From Adenophora triphylla var. japonica (Eukaryota > Streptophyta > Magnoliopsida > Asterales > Campanulaceae): 64,000 bases of DNA. The stretch is taken from positions 124,001 through 188,000 of the forward strand of contig JAFEMH010002439.1 in NCBI GenBank assembly GCA_022495995.1, written 5' to 3'. The notes beneath the pieces were generated by a model. It ran no database searches and was not told the origin of the DNA. It was given only the letters and a program-made list of their open reading frames with translations. The position numbers and the translations under genes are program-made. Shown here piece after piece: positions 32,881-44,155 of this stretch. The number at the start of each line of letters is the position of its first letter. The stretch's first letter is position 1.

Positions 32881-33302
32881 GTCTCCGGAGGAGAGGAAGA
32901 TGGTCGCCGAAGAGGAGAGAGTCGCCGGAGATAGGGGGAGTAGTCGACCGGAGGTGGAGGAGTGTAGAGAGAGAAATTAGAGAGGAGTGTGTGTAGAGAG
33001 TTCACCGAAGGAGTTCTCCGGAGTTGAGAAGGTGGTCGCCGGAGGGGGAGATAGTCACCGGAGATGGGTAGGGTAGAGAGAGAAATTAGAGAGAGAGAGT
33101 ATGTGTATGTGTGTGTGTGTGAGAGAGAGAGACTGAGTTATAAAGGAGGGATGGGTGAGTTTATTTGTTTTATAAGTGTCATTAATAAGGAATGGACTAG
33201 GTGGAATATTTATTAGGATAGTGGACTAGTTGGTTAAATTTCAAAATCCTTGTCTTAATTGGTGTTTTGACTTGGGATGAAGGATCCACGGGTAATTTTC
33301 CC

Positions 33303-33411
33303 TTCAATAAAATATACTTCTAAGTACAAGGCCAAAAGTTCCCTAATAACTATACATTAAAGTACTACGGAACGAATACTCTATAACACACTCTTCTAAA
33401 ACAACATTCTT
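33303..33411 (-). repeat. 5' LTR of minus-strand Copia, third piece
   Basis: It matches 20683-20778 in the 3' LTR (AATAAAATATACTT, ACACACTCTTCTAAAACAAC). It is interrupted at 33412 by a SIRE-like element; the remainder of the LTR must lie right of the window. Confidence 0.82.
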
Positions 33412-33564
33412 GTTGGGTATGCAACTTTAACCCTCCTAGCTTTAGCTTTAATTTGATTAATACCATAACCTCATCTCTATTTTCTGGACTTTAGGCCCAC
33501 ATGTAATGAAGCTTAGACTTCAATTTTTTAAATCAAGTCCAATGTATAGAATATGTTTATTTAG
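33412..33564 (+). repeat. Truncated 5' LTR of SIRE-like element
   Basis: It starts TGTTGGGTATGCAAC and is homologous to 26467-26640. After 33564 the sequence jumps directly into the Gag zinc-knuckle region, so most of the LTR, the PBS and most of gag are deleted. Confidence 0.78.
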
Positions 33565-35200
33565 GCTTGAAGACTGGAAAATGCATTGGACATGAGACTG
33601 ATTCTGATGAGAAAAACCTCAGTTTGCTCACAACTATCATCATTGCTCTATGTGTGATGGTCATTGCTCACAAAGCTGTAGAATGCCTTTTGAGGTTCAC
33701 ACCTAATGCCAGAAAGAATAATCCACCTTCTGTCAAACAGGTGTGGGTTATCAAAAGATGCTAACCTCAGGACCCAAAAGAATAAAGGGGACCTCGTTTT
33801 TAAATGTTTATTTTTCAGGTCCTCTGCTTAATGGCTGGTCACTCCAAGGCAAAATCAAACGAATGGTATCTTGACAGTGGATGTTCAAGACATATGACTA
33901 GAGATAGATCTTTACTTGAAAATGTCATTGAAGCCAGCGGTCCTTCTGTAACCTTTGGTGACAATAACAAAGGCAAAACTGTTGAATATGGAACAATTAG
34001 GATAGGAAACCTCACCATTGAGAAGGTTTCACTTGTTGAAGGACTCAAGCACAACCTCCTATCAATTTCTCAATTTTGTGACAAAGGAATGCACTGCAAC
34101 TTCACTTCATCAAATTGCTTTATCAAATATGGCATTTTCGGAGTCACATTACTCACAGGGATTCGTAAGAGTAATATTTACATTATTGATTTAAATTCTA
34201 CATGTAGTATTACTAATCTCTGTTTTGTAGCTAAAAATGTGAGCAAATATAGTTGGCTATGGCACAAGTGTTTGAGCCACTTGAACTTAAAGTATCTTGC
34301 AAAGATTAGAAGGGAAAACCTCGTTCGTGGTTTACCCAAAGTGGCTGATCATCATGCAGAAAAGTGCCGTGCTTGTCAACTTGGTAAACAAACTGCGTCC
34401 TCTTTCACCAGTAAGACCGCACCATCAACTTCAAGATGTTTACAACAGCTTCACATTGATCTGTTTGAGCCCGTCACCACTGCTAGCATTGGAGGAAAAA
34501 TATACATTTTAGTAGTAGTGGATGATTACTCAAGATTCACGTGGGTTGAAATGATGATTACAAAGGATGATTGCTATGAAATTCTAACCTCACTCTTTAG
34601 ACGGCTTCAAACCCAAAAAGAAGATGACATCGTTAGTGTAAGGTCTGATAATGGAACATAATTAAAAAAACAACGGTGTTAGTCAATATTGTGATGACCA
34701 TGGAATTGATCACAATTTTTCTAATGCTGATGTTCCACAACAAAATGGGGTTATGGAAAGAAAGAACATGACGTTGATTGAGGCTGGAAAGACAATGATA
34801 TCTGAAGCCAAGCTTCCTCAGCATTTTTGGGCTGAAGCAGTCAACACAACGTATTTCACTCAAAACCTCTCCCTCATCAACAAAATTCCATATGAACTTT
34901 GGAGAGGAAGAACCCCCAACATTGCCTTTTTCAAAATCTTTGGCTGCAAATGTTATATCCTCTACAATGGAAGAGAAAATAGAGGAAAATTTGGAGCTAA
35001 GGCTGATGAAGGTATTTTTGTTGGGTATGCTAAACATTCAAAAGTTTTTCGTGTTTTAAATAAATCTAGTTTAAAGATAGTAGAATCTGTCCATGTTACT
35101 TTTGATGAAAATTCTCTCCTTGAGCCACATTTGGCTCCAAATGTTGCTGATGATTTTGTTGAGACTAATGAAACAGGTGAAACTTCTAAAAACTCACCCA
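33565..35200 (+). pseudogene. SIRE-like Copia pol: knuckle, protease, integrase
   Basis: A degraded knuckle region (CSMCDGHCSQSCRMPF) is followed by protease WYLDSGCSRHMTRD with an intact DSG. Integrase comes next, with the zinc finger (WHKCLSHLNLKYL...CRACQLGK) and catalytic positions LHIDLFEPV, SDNGT and the glutamate in PQQNGVMERKN. A TAA follows SDNGT at about 34660 and the frame restarts after a small shift, so the catalytic core is split. The post-integrase motif WGRTPN-like and FGCKCYIL...GIFVGYA completes it. Confidence 0.85.
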
Positions 35201-36284
35201 AGCCAAATCAAGAACCTCAAAATCAATCAACTCAAGGAAATCCATCAACCTCAAATGAATTTCCCTCGGATCATTTTAAAACCGCACCTGAAGTTCCAAA
35301 TCCAGATGCAACCTCAAGGGAAGATTTAGATGAGAATTCACCCTTTCAGCTAATTGAACCTCTTCGTCAACTTACATTCAATGACTTCACCGAAGGATCT
35401 AATGATGTACCAATAGAATATCTTCAGCAAACCTCAGTACAACCAGATTTACCCCCGAGGTTCGTGAAGTCAGCAATCACCCACTTTAAAATGTTATTGG
35501 TGATTTATTTGCTGGAGTTCAAACAAGGAGATCAAATTATGATGAGCATACTTCTCTATTATCTCAAATTGAACCCAAGAAAGTTGATGAAGCACTCCAA
35601 GATTCAAGTTGGATTGTTGCAATGCAAGAAGAACTCAACCAGTTTGAAAGATGTAAGGTTTGGACATTAGTTCCTAGACCTCATGATCAAGGAGTTATAG
35701 GTACAAAGTGGGTGTTTAGAAATAAGATGGATGAGAATAGAAGCATTACCAGAAACAAGGCAAGGTTGGTTGCACAAAGATATAGGCAATAAGAAGGAAT
35801 TGACTACGATAAAACCTTTGCTCCAGTTGCAAGACTAGAAGCAATTAGAATTTTCTTGGCCTATACATCTTACAAGCGTTTCAAGCTTTATCAAATGGAT
35901 GTTAAGAGTGCTTTCCTCAATGGTGAACTTCAAGAAACCGTGTATGTTGCTCAACCTCCGGGATTTGAAGACTCAAAATTTCCAAATCATGTCTACAAAC
36001 TCCAAAAGGCTTTATATGGACTCAAACAAGCTCCAAGGGCATGGTATGAAACTCTATCAAAATTTCTTATAGAAAAAGGCTTCAAATGCGATAAAATTGA
36101 TACAACTCTATTCATTGCTAAATATAATAATCATTCATTACTTGTTCAAATATATGTTGATGATATTATTTTTGGCTCTACTAATGAATTATTGTGTAAG
36201 CGTTTTGAAAAGCTAATGAGAAGCAAGTTTGAGATGAGCATGATGGGAGAATTGACATTCTTCATTGGGCTGGAAATCAAATAA
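35201..36284 (+). pseudogene. SIRE-like Copia reverse transcriptase
   Basis: A serine/asparagine/glutamine-rich linker leads into [46 protein letters not shown] and the catalytic [10 protein letters not shown] (about 36153-36182). There is a frameshift near 35500-35640 and a stop in the RQ*EGIDY segment near 35792. The last 140 codons are open. Confidence 0.86.
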
Positions 36285-37094
36285 TGTGATGAAGGAATCT
36301 TCCTCAACCAGCCAAATACACAAAGGAGTTAATCAAAAAGTTTGGACCGGAAAATGCTAAAGCATATGATACTCCTATGGCTACTGGCACAAGCTTGATA
36401 AAGATCTAAAAGGTAAAAAGGTTGATCAAACTTTATATCGAGGTATGATTGGCTCATTACTTTACTTAACTGCCAGTAGATCAGATATTATGTTTAGTGT
36501 TTGTGTTTGTGCTCGTTATCAAGTTGATCCTAGAGAAGCACATATAAGTGCGGTCAAGCGTATAATTTTCTATTTCTCTGGAGCTACTAATCTTGTACTT
36601 TGGTATTCCAAAGATTCGAATTTCGAATTTGTAGGTTATTCAGATGCAGATTATGCAGCTTGTACCATTGACTGGAAAAGCACTAGTAGAACTTTTCACT
36701 TCCTTGAAAATAGACTAGTTACTTGGGTCAGCAAAAATCAAGCCTCAGTTTCAGTTTCAACTACAGAGGCTGAATACATTGCTGCTGGAAGTTTCTATTG
36801 TCAAATACTTTGGATGAAGCAACAGTTGGTGGACTATGGGATTAATGAAGGAAATTGTCCAATTATGTGTGACAATACCTCAACAATATCAGTCTCCAAT
36901 AACCCTGTCATGTACCCAAAAACCAAGAACATAGACATCAACTATCACTTCCTCAAAGACAATGTGGAAAAGGGGAACATCCATTTAGAGCATGTGGGGA
37001 CAAAAAATTAAATTGCTAACATCCTCACAAAAGCTCTCAATTCCAAGAGGTTTACATTCCTTGGAGGAGAAATGGGTATGCTTGAACTTAAATA
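36285..37094 (+). pseudogene. SIRE-like Copia RNase H
   Basis: MIGSLLYLTASRSDIMFSVC, GYSDADYAACTIDWKSTSRT and VSTTEAEYIAAG mark the RNase H domain, open at 36445-37011. The end continues past a stop at 37009 as the usual Copia C-terminus (ILTKALNSKRFTFLGGEMGM). Confidence 0.86.
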
Positions 37095-37765
37095 AGTCCA
37101 TATGCTTTTTGTTACTAACATGTGTGTTAAGTATGTTGTTTAGGTGAAAATACAGTTGAGGTTTCAAAACCTCACCCTTGTTGAAACCGCGTGAACAAAA
37201 CCGCATGCTCTCAACCGCATGTAGCATCAAGACCGCATGATCCAAACCGCATTTCAACACTTGGAGAATTTTCAACGTTTTTCATTTCTCAGCTTTGAAG
37301 AAGCTTAGCAAGCGGTTTGATATTTTCTTACTTATCTTAAAAAAAATTATTATTTTTGTTAATATCAATCTGCATGCCACGTGGACCCATGTAAGTTTTC
37401 TATATTTATTCTTTAGTCCTTGTCTCTTTTGAGACAAATTAATTGCATAAGGATGATTTTGCAATTATTTTCCCACATTGATTTGAAATTTAAATGCATT
37501 AAATGCAAAAGGAATATTTCCTTAACCCTTCACATCAGCCGTCATTGGGCTACGTGAAGAAGGTGAAAGGGCGGAGCTGCAATGGTGGTTCACTTAGTGG
37601 GATAGTGGAACCATCATCAGCTATTTTTCCTCCACCTTAGACACACCTATAAATACCAACTTCATGCAACTGTTTTCTCTTTCTACTGCCAACCCTCTGT
37701 CAAACGTACTATCTTGTCCTCTTCACTTTCTCTCTCTAAAACTCTCTCATAAACTGAAAATTTTC
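37095..37765 (+). promoter_or_regulatory. Promoter-like region between pol and downstream gene
   Basis: It includes a cluster of AACCGCATG words (37184-37252), an AT-rich part and CACCTATAAATACC, with the TATA box at about 37649-37656. About 110 bases of CT-rich leader come before the ATG at 37766. This fits an internal promoter for the downstream gene rather than read-through from the LTR. Confidence 0.6.
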
Positions 37766-40700
37766 ATGGCTCCAAAGAGAACTTCAGAAACTGCATTCCC
37801 TAGAATCCCTAGAGCACCCAAGAAACCTTTCAACGACCTGGTAAGTTTCTAACTTTAAACTTTGATTTCTGCAAACGCCATTGTTGAACTGTTAAAAAAA
37901 TAAAAACCCTTCGCATGCCTAAACTGATTTCTCCTGTTTAAATCTTCATTTCTCAATCATTTTAAATGATTCTTGTTGGGTTTTGCTCGTATTACTGTTG
38001 GGATTCCATTTATGTAATTTATTTGATGATCTATACTCATTTAGGTTGTTAATTTTTGGATTTACAGTTTTGGGGTTTTCGAAACCCATTTCATGTTCTT
38101 CATGTTTTCTTGATGATTCTAGACAAAATTAGTATTTTTGTTGTTATATTGTTGTTCTAAAACTTGTTAGGATCATTTTGATATGCTATTTGTTGATTTT
38201 GGTGAACTTTTATGTTGCCTCTGTTCCTCATGTTCTTGGTGTTCTTCGTGTTCTTCATATGCTCATGAATTGTTCATATTGTTTTTAGAAAACACCTTAT
38301 ATGTTGGATTCCTTGATTTCAAAATCATGTTTTCCATACTTAGAAATTTTTTGCATTGAATTTGCCTTAGAACCTCGTCTCTCAAAACCTTAGTTTCTTG
38401 CTAAACCACATGCTCATTTTAGAGTAAAACCGCATGTGGAAATCGCATAGTTCTCTATTTGAAACCGCATGTTACTTTTTCTCTGATTGCTAGATGTTAT
38501 GCTATACTAAGATGCTCGGACTTGGGTACGAGTGTCCGACATGGGTACGGATCTGAGTGTCGGATACTTCAAATCTCAAAATTTAGGACTCGGGGACACG
38601 GATTAGAAGGGTCCGAATTCTGAATATGGACTCGGCATAAAAAAATATAAAAAGAATAATCCAACTACTAGATATCAAATCTAACAAAATAATCCAACCA
38701 TTAACCTTCATTAAAAAAACATTCAACTAAATAGCATAACTCATAACTCATAAGTACGTGAATGGAAATAAATAAACTATCCAACTTTTTAAAATTCTAG
38801 CAAAAAAACTCAAAAATTTTCAAATCATAAATAAAAAAAATCAGTAATAAAAACATTCAAAAATATTATTTTCTAGTCAATAAAAAAATAAAAAATTAAA
38901 GGATAGTCCGTCCCACATTATTAAAAAAAGCAATACTTTTAGTAATAAAAAAATTGAATTAATGGCTGTGAGTTTTCAATATACAATACAGCTGTCTCCA
39001 CCTTTATCCAACTCCCAAGAAGAACCGTAAATATTCAACCCTTCCCAACCCAAGAAAACAACTTTTCATTTGAAACCTTTCTTCTTCTTTTTATCTTCTA
39101 TTCTAATGTTCAATATACAGCTGTCTCCAGTCTCCACCTTTGTCCTCCATCTTGTTCGACGACGGTGTTCGACGACGGCGATCTATTTCGGCCTCTGTTG
39201 TTCGACGACGGCGATCTATTTCGGCCGTGGATTCCGCTCTGTCGCTTCGTCTTGCCCTCCATCTTGTTCGACGACGGCGATCTATTTCGGCCGTAACAAA
39301 TTTTTCTAATTTCAGGTTCTTTTCCTCATCTTCCTTTGTTTTGATTTTCAATACACATCAGATTAATTGGGAAGAATGATAAAAAAATGATCTTCAATGA
39401 ATTTCTTGTGAAATTTGGCGAGTCCTTTTTACCCTAGCGAGTCCGACGCATATCCTGAGTCGGCTCCCGTGTCGTGTCGTGTCGACACGAGTACTCAGGG
39501 GTAAAGTGCTGAGTCCGAGCATCTTAGATGCTATATATGCTCATATTGATCTAATCCGCGTTCCTTCTGAAATCGCATGACATTCCCATACTTGTTACAT
39601 TGTTTGTAATTTCATAGTTCACTTGAAGTTGAGAAATATCACTTTCTCAACCGCACTATTGCTAAACTGCATATGTGAACTGTGACTTCTTTAAAATGGA
39701 TCTAACTTAGTAACTTTCATTTTGTAGGATCCTCATTTCTTTCTACCTGGCTGGGAGATAAGAGAAGATAAGCTGAAGCAAGATGCTTTAGGTAGAGAGA
39801 TTATCAGAAAAATGAAGGCTTCTGGAGTCCTTCCCCTATTCAACAAAAAGCAAACTATACCATTCCCTCCTTCGTTGACCAGTTCTACACCAACGCGGTT
39901 TCAGGGCTGAGAGATATAGGAAATGGAAAGACAATCCCTTGCCTAACTGCCAATGTTGAAGGTTTGGATATTACTGTGGATTACATGGACATAAGGGATA
40001 CAATTGAGTTCCATGTTCCCAATGCTGAAGAGAGGGTTTCTCAAGAAGTGCAGGATGCAACCGCATCAACAATTGCTGGAATTCCAACTTTGACTGGCAA
40101 ATACAAAGCAGTCCCAAGAAAAGACTTTGGGAAGTTGATGTCTCACCTCTGATTCTTGGTTGGAAAATCCATTTGTGGGAAGAATGGAAATCACAACAAC
40201 TTCACCGGCCAGCAGTGGATGTACTGCTGTGCCATCTTTAATAAATTCCTCTTCATTGGCCCAAAATCCTGATGAGAGAACTCTCTGCCCATATAGACAC
40301 CTATAGATCCAAGGAAAGAGGAGTTGATCAGAGGTGGAGGCCATTCTGCAGACTCCTGACCGCAGTCTTTGCCAACTACGAGCACTTAAAAGAAATTAGG
40401 CAGTTCAACCCTGAATTAATGGTGGATTGGTCAAATGGGGAAGAGTCACTTGGCCTGAGTATATGCCATGCATTCAGGTACAAGAATGGGGATGAAACTT
40501 ACAAGGAGATCTGGGATGCAGACCGTCTTCCTACAAAGGAACCATATGTTCCTATGAATCCTGAGACCGTAGATCAAGCGGTTGGTAAAGTGGTCAAGAC
40601 TGCAAGGAAGGGAAAGAGCAAGGCTGAACCGCCGCTGAAGAAAGCAAGGACTGCCCCTTCCAAACCGCATGTTGAAACATTTGGAAGGACAAGCAAGCCA

Positions 40701-40812
40701 AGTAAATTGAAGAAGCTGAGGAAGAAGGTGCTCATTGATGAGCTCATGGAAGAAGTTGATGAAGAATTGGAGGTTGAAGAAAATGAAGAGGTCAAAATTC
40801 CTCCCATGGTGT
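37766..40812 (+). pseudogene. Downstream gene of SIRE-like element, two exons, plant-transposon-protein type
   Basis: Exon 1 (37766-37840) encodes 25 residues MAPKRTSETAFPRIPRAPKK and PFNDL, ending at a CTG|GTAAGT donor in phase 0. Exon 2 starts after TTTGTAG at 39728 with DPHFFLPGWEIREDKL. It contains DQFYTNAVSGLRDIGNG and DYMDIRDTIEFHVPNAE, resembling the 'putative plant transposon protein' domain (PF20167 type). It ends in a lysine-rich then acidic tail (KKLRKKVLIDELMEEVDEEL). Frameshifts near 39855, 40150 and 40265 break exon 2. SIRE elements often carry an extra ORF here, called env-like; I see no signal peptide or membrane segment. The next LTR starts inside its last codons. Confidence 0.65.
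38507..39527 (+). mobile_element. Non-autonomous hAT-like DNA transposon in the intron
   Basis: Perfect 16-bp terminal inverted repeats CTAAGATGCTCGGACT are flanked by the 8-bp TSD ATGCTATA (38499-38506 and 39528-39535), which is the hAT size. The 1021-bp interior has no transposase. At 39156-39297 it contains repeated GACGACGGCGATCTATTTCG segments, and both ends carry GTGTC words. Confidence 0.88.
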
Positions 40813-41327
40813 AAGTACCCAAATCTGGACTGCTCTCCTTCCGAGCATATGGGAAACCCCGAGGATTCACGCACTCGTGATTTCGAAGACCCGTAACATC
40901 CAAAAGGTCCAAACTGACTAGCCAAACCAAGGAAGGACCTTTCAGGGATAAAACGGAATTCAAGGACTTTGCAGGAAATAACAAAAAAGGCAAAAACAAG
41001 TCATCTTGCATACATGTCCGTACGGACCACTTTGCAAAGCAAGATGTGTCCGTACGGGCACTTAATTCAACACGCCAACATCATTGCAAAATCCCCACAA
41101 AGTCCACAATATTCCCTGAAATCCAGGAAACCCAAAAAATCAGTAATGACATAAAGGTCCGTACGGACCACTTTGCAATTTTTTGAGGCCTATAAATAGA
41201 AGGCTCCCCCTCCCATTTCATTGACAACTCAACCTTCTCCTATCTCCCCCCAGCCTTCAGACACACTTCTAAGCTGTCTCGACCTCTTCCGGTCCTTCCC
41301 GAGGCCTCCCGAGCCTTCCCGAGGCGC
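40810..41327 (+). repeat. 5' LTR of plus-strand Ogre/Tat-like element, left piece
   Basis: It starts TGTAAGTACCC, related to the LTR starts TGTGAGTACCCC and TGTAAGTATGCC (minus) of the complex inserted in it. Three copies of the palindrome GTCCGTACGGAC (41016, 41048, 41157) precede a TATAAATA box at 41191-41198. CCTCCCGAGG-like words follow the start site. It is interrupted at 41328 and resumes after 55718. Confidence 0.8.
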
Positions 41328-42987
41328 TGAATGAACGCTCGCCCGAAAAATAATGAAATTTTAGGAGTCGCCACGCCATTTTAAAGGAAACATTGAAAAC
41401 CTTTTTGATTGAGAAAATGGGTTCGGGGGTCAGGTTACGTGTTGGGAAGAACCGAGAGTTCAGCCAACACGCCTCGTCCGTAGACGAGTCTTTCTATGTT
41501 CAACATCCAAAACATTCAAAAGTGTGTGTGATTGTGTGAGACAAAATATGTATAAAATGCATTTTAATGCTTTGTTTTATTAATGAACAAATGGAATTAC
41601 ATCTTGTGAGCCACTTATTTTGGGGGGCCACATCCCGATTACAACGAGGTAAACAACTTACAACTAAAAAGGGACATGCTGCAGTTGGCTAAGTATGTCG
41701 CCCAACACAGGACCATGAATGGCCAGTTGTGTCGCGGGACATACTATGCCATATGCAGAGGTTTACAACTAGGCTAATTACAGAAACAAGTCAATGTCAA
41801 CAACAAGGTTAACAAAAATGGAATTGACAGCAACAACGAGATTGCAGAGATGGAAAATTATAATTGCAACGAGACAATATTATCACCTAGATATGGATAA
41901 ACACATGAGAGAGAATGAATATGATTGATTCACCCTCTATTTGGTGTTTAGACAAACCAATATCAAACAATTGCTCAAGCAAACAGATCACGGCATACTG
42001 GGAACAAAAATGAGATTATACACATGCCCATCTAATCAGGTTCAAGCCTGAAGAACAATATCGAATACAGCAAAACCCATGAACAACGAGGAGAGAGAGA
42101 GAAATGGAATTGGAACGTTACCCTTGTAGTATCCACCCTCTCTATACCACGTCGGTATGGAGAGTCTTCAAATTAGCTCCGGGAGAGAGAGAGTTCGAGC
42201 TCACTGTGAAGCTTCAAGGCTGGACTGAAATTGGCAGCGTAACGCTAAAGGAGTCGGATCAGGGGTCGGCGCTAGCAGGTATGACCGGAAATTGTTGGTA
42301 AATTTGTGGTGGGCGATTGAACGGGCTTATGGTCTGGAAACAGGGAAAATGGCGTAGACGGATTTGGGGGGAATGAGGGAAACGGTGATGGTTGTGATTG
42401 ACGTTGTTGGGGAGCGGTGATAGTGAACGGTTTAGGGGATGGAAACAGGGGAGACGATAATGGTTGGAGAGAGGAAGAGAACGGGTGAGGAAGCGATTGA
42501 TTGGGTTTGGCGTTGATGCAACCGGTGGGGAACGGTGAGGAAGAGGATTCAGGGAGGGGAAACTGGTAGTGGTGGTGAGGAAGAAGACGATCTTCCTTGG
42601 AGAGAGAGGAATGGTATTTGCGTCTAGTGAGAAAGTAGAGAGAGAGTGAGAGAGAGCTGCGAGTAGAGAGAGAGCCCCCCTTTTCCAAATGAGGATCATT
42701 CCTTATTTAACGCTGATTGGAATTGATTTATTATGTCGCACGACTTAACAAGTATAATCGCCTTCCTTCTAGAAACGTGCCAGGTGGCGAAATCTGGACC
42801 CTTCCTGAGTAATTCCTTAAAGGTCCAAACTAGATAATACCCTATAGGTCCTTCCTTAGTGAGAAACTTATAAAAAGCTCCCGGAAGTCTCGGAATGAAC
42901 CAAAAATTTACCAAAACGCTCCCAAGCAAACTTTTATTGAGTAAAAGGCACTTTTATTAGGTCGCCAATTGGATTGGGGTACTCACA
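41328..42987 (-). repeat. LTR copy 1 of Tat-like complex (3' LTR)
   Basis: 1660 bp. On minus it runs from TGTGAGTACCCC to GCGTTCATTCA. A minus-strand TTAAATAA box (42703-42710) is followed by CT-rich leader sequence. Open frames at 42259-42699 on minus are this pyrimidine-rich leader, not a protein I can support. Confidence 0.85.
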
Positions 42988-42998
42988 GAGCCTCTCGG

Positions 42999-43027
42999 CA
43001 ACGTCACTTATGGAAGAAGTGAGGTTG
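42999..43027 (-). promoter_or_regulatory. Conserved stem-loop beside LTR copy 1
   Basis: Arms CAAC/GTTG and TCACTT/AAGTGA, with one G-G mismatch between them, close a loop ATGGAAG. The same stem-loop sits beside LTR copy 2 at 49725-49753. Confidence 0.65.
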
Positions 43028-43254
43028 TCTATAAGAAGGATCCCAAGCCTAACGAGCGGCTGATGATATAGCAGATGGTTGAACAATGATTGGTGAGATC
43101 GGATGGCTGGACCTTTGGAGAAAGGATTCCTACGTATCCCTGGAGGGAATCAAGCCGGTCGTAGTTCGAAGGGTGACTATTGGGTGAAGGAAACCAGGGC
43201 AAAAAGGGTAGAACTATGCTTTTATACCTTTGCTGTGCTTACCTGACTGATGAT

Positions 43255-44155
43255 GATTGGTCGTCTGACAAGGGCATTTGCTGATGATCAATCTCCGTCC
43301 AACACGGGCTCTTGATGATCTTCCGTCCAACACCGGCGCTTGATGGGGAATCTCCGTCCAACACGGGATTTGATGGTGATTCACCGTCCAACACGGGAAT
43401 TTGACGATGAATTTCTGGGATATTGATGATGAAACCTTCGTCCAACACGGGATATTGATGGGAAGTCACGGGCCTTTGACGATGATCTTCCGTCCAACAC
43501 GGGAGTTGATGATAAGCCTCCGTCCAACACGGGAATTGGTGATCTTCCGTCCAACACGGACGCTTGATGGGGAATCTCTGTCCAACACGGGATTTGATGG
43601 TGATTCACCGTCCAACACGGGAATTGATGATGATTCTTTCGTTCGACACGAGCATTTTGACAATAATCTTCCTTCCAACACGAGAATTGATGATGAAACC
43701 TCCATCCAACACGGGCAATTGGTGATAAGCCTCCGTCTAACACGGGAATCTTGGTGATAATCTTTTGTCCAACACGGGAAATGATGATAATCCTCCATCC
43801 AACACGGGAATTTGGTGGTTTGCATCCGTCCAACATGGGAATTTGGTGGTTTGCATCCGTCCAACACGGGAATTTGGTGGTTTGCATCCGTCCAACATGG
43901 GAATTTTGACGATGACTTTCCGTCCAACACGGGAAATGGTAATGAAACCTCTGTCCAACATGAGCAATTTATGATAATCCTCTGTCCAACACGGGCAATG
44001 ATGATCCTCCATCCAACACGGGCAATTTAAAATGCACCTTTCGTCCGACACGGGAATTTGGTGGACTTTTCGACCTACACGGGAATTTTGATAAACCTTT
44101 CGTCCGACACGGGAACTGATAATAATCATCCGTCCAACACGGGCTATGGATTATA
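43255..44155 (-). repeat. Tandem hairpin array B (27 units, ~28-33 bp)
   Basis: About 27 units centre on CCGTCCAACACGGG followed by a variable ATTTGATGATGA-like spacer. Each core forms a CCGT/ACGG stem with loop CCAAC. It lies between the LTR-flanking stem-loop and the interior of the complex, the place of the hypervariable 3' array in Tat elements. Confidence 0.88.

Larger units (their letters stand above)
30913..33302 (+). mobile_element. Pack-MULE (non-autonomous Mutator-like element)
   Basis: It has a 9-bp TSD TTCAATAAA (30904-30912 and 33303-33311), the Mutator size, and long terminal inverted repeats: GGGGAAATTATCACATAGTC at left against GGGAAAATTACCCGTGGATC at right, with similarity extending to about 85 bp. 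The 2390-bp interior carries a tandem array, a promoter/leader-like stretch and a fragment of a mitochondrial ribosomal protein L15 gene. No transposase is present. It inserted into the Copia 5' LTR. Confidence 0.9.

Noticed and set aside
37150..37260. Possible LTR between SIRE pol and the downstream gene
   Set aside because: No TG...CA pair, no match to 26467-30901 or 33412-33564, and the TATA box is followed directly by an ATG and coding exon.
39070..39379. Frames of about 80 codons on both strands
   Set aside because: They come from the CGATCTATTTCGGCC repeats inside the hAT-like element; all three frames are open because the repeat lacks stops.
42259..42699. Overlapping open frames of 138-146 codons on minus (also 55009-55430)
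   Set aside because: They are the CT- and CA-rich transcribed leader of the LTR. The two copies differ by frame-changing indels and the conceptual proteins are low-complexity S, P and L.
43255..44155. Regular short repeats with spacers resembling a CRISPR array
   Set aside because: The context is a plant LTR element, spacers are themselves similar repeats, unit lengths vary and no cas genes are present. It is a retroelement 3' tandem array.
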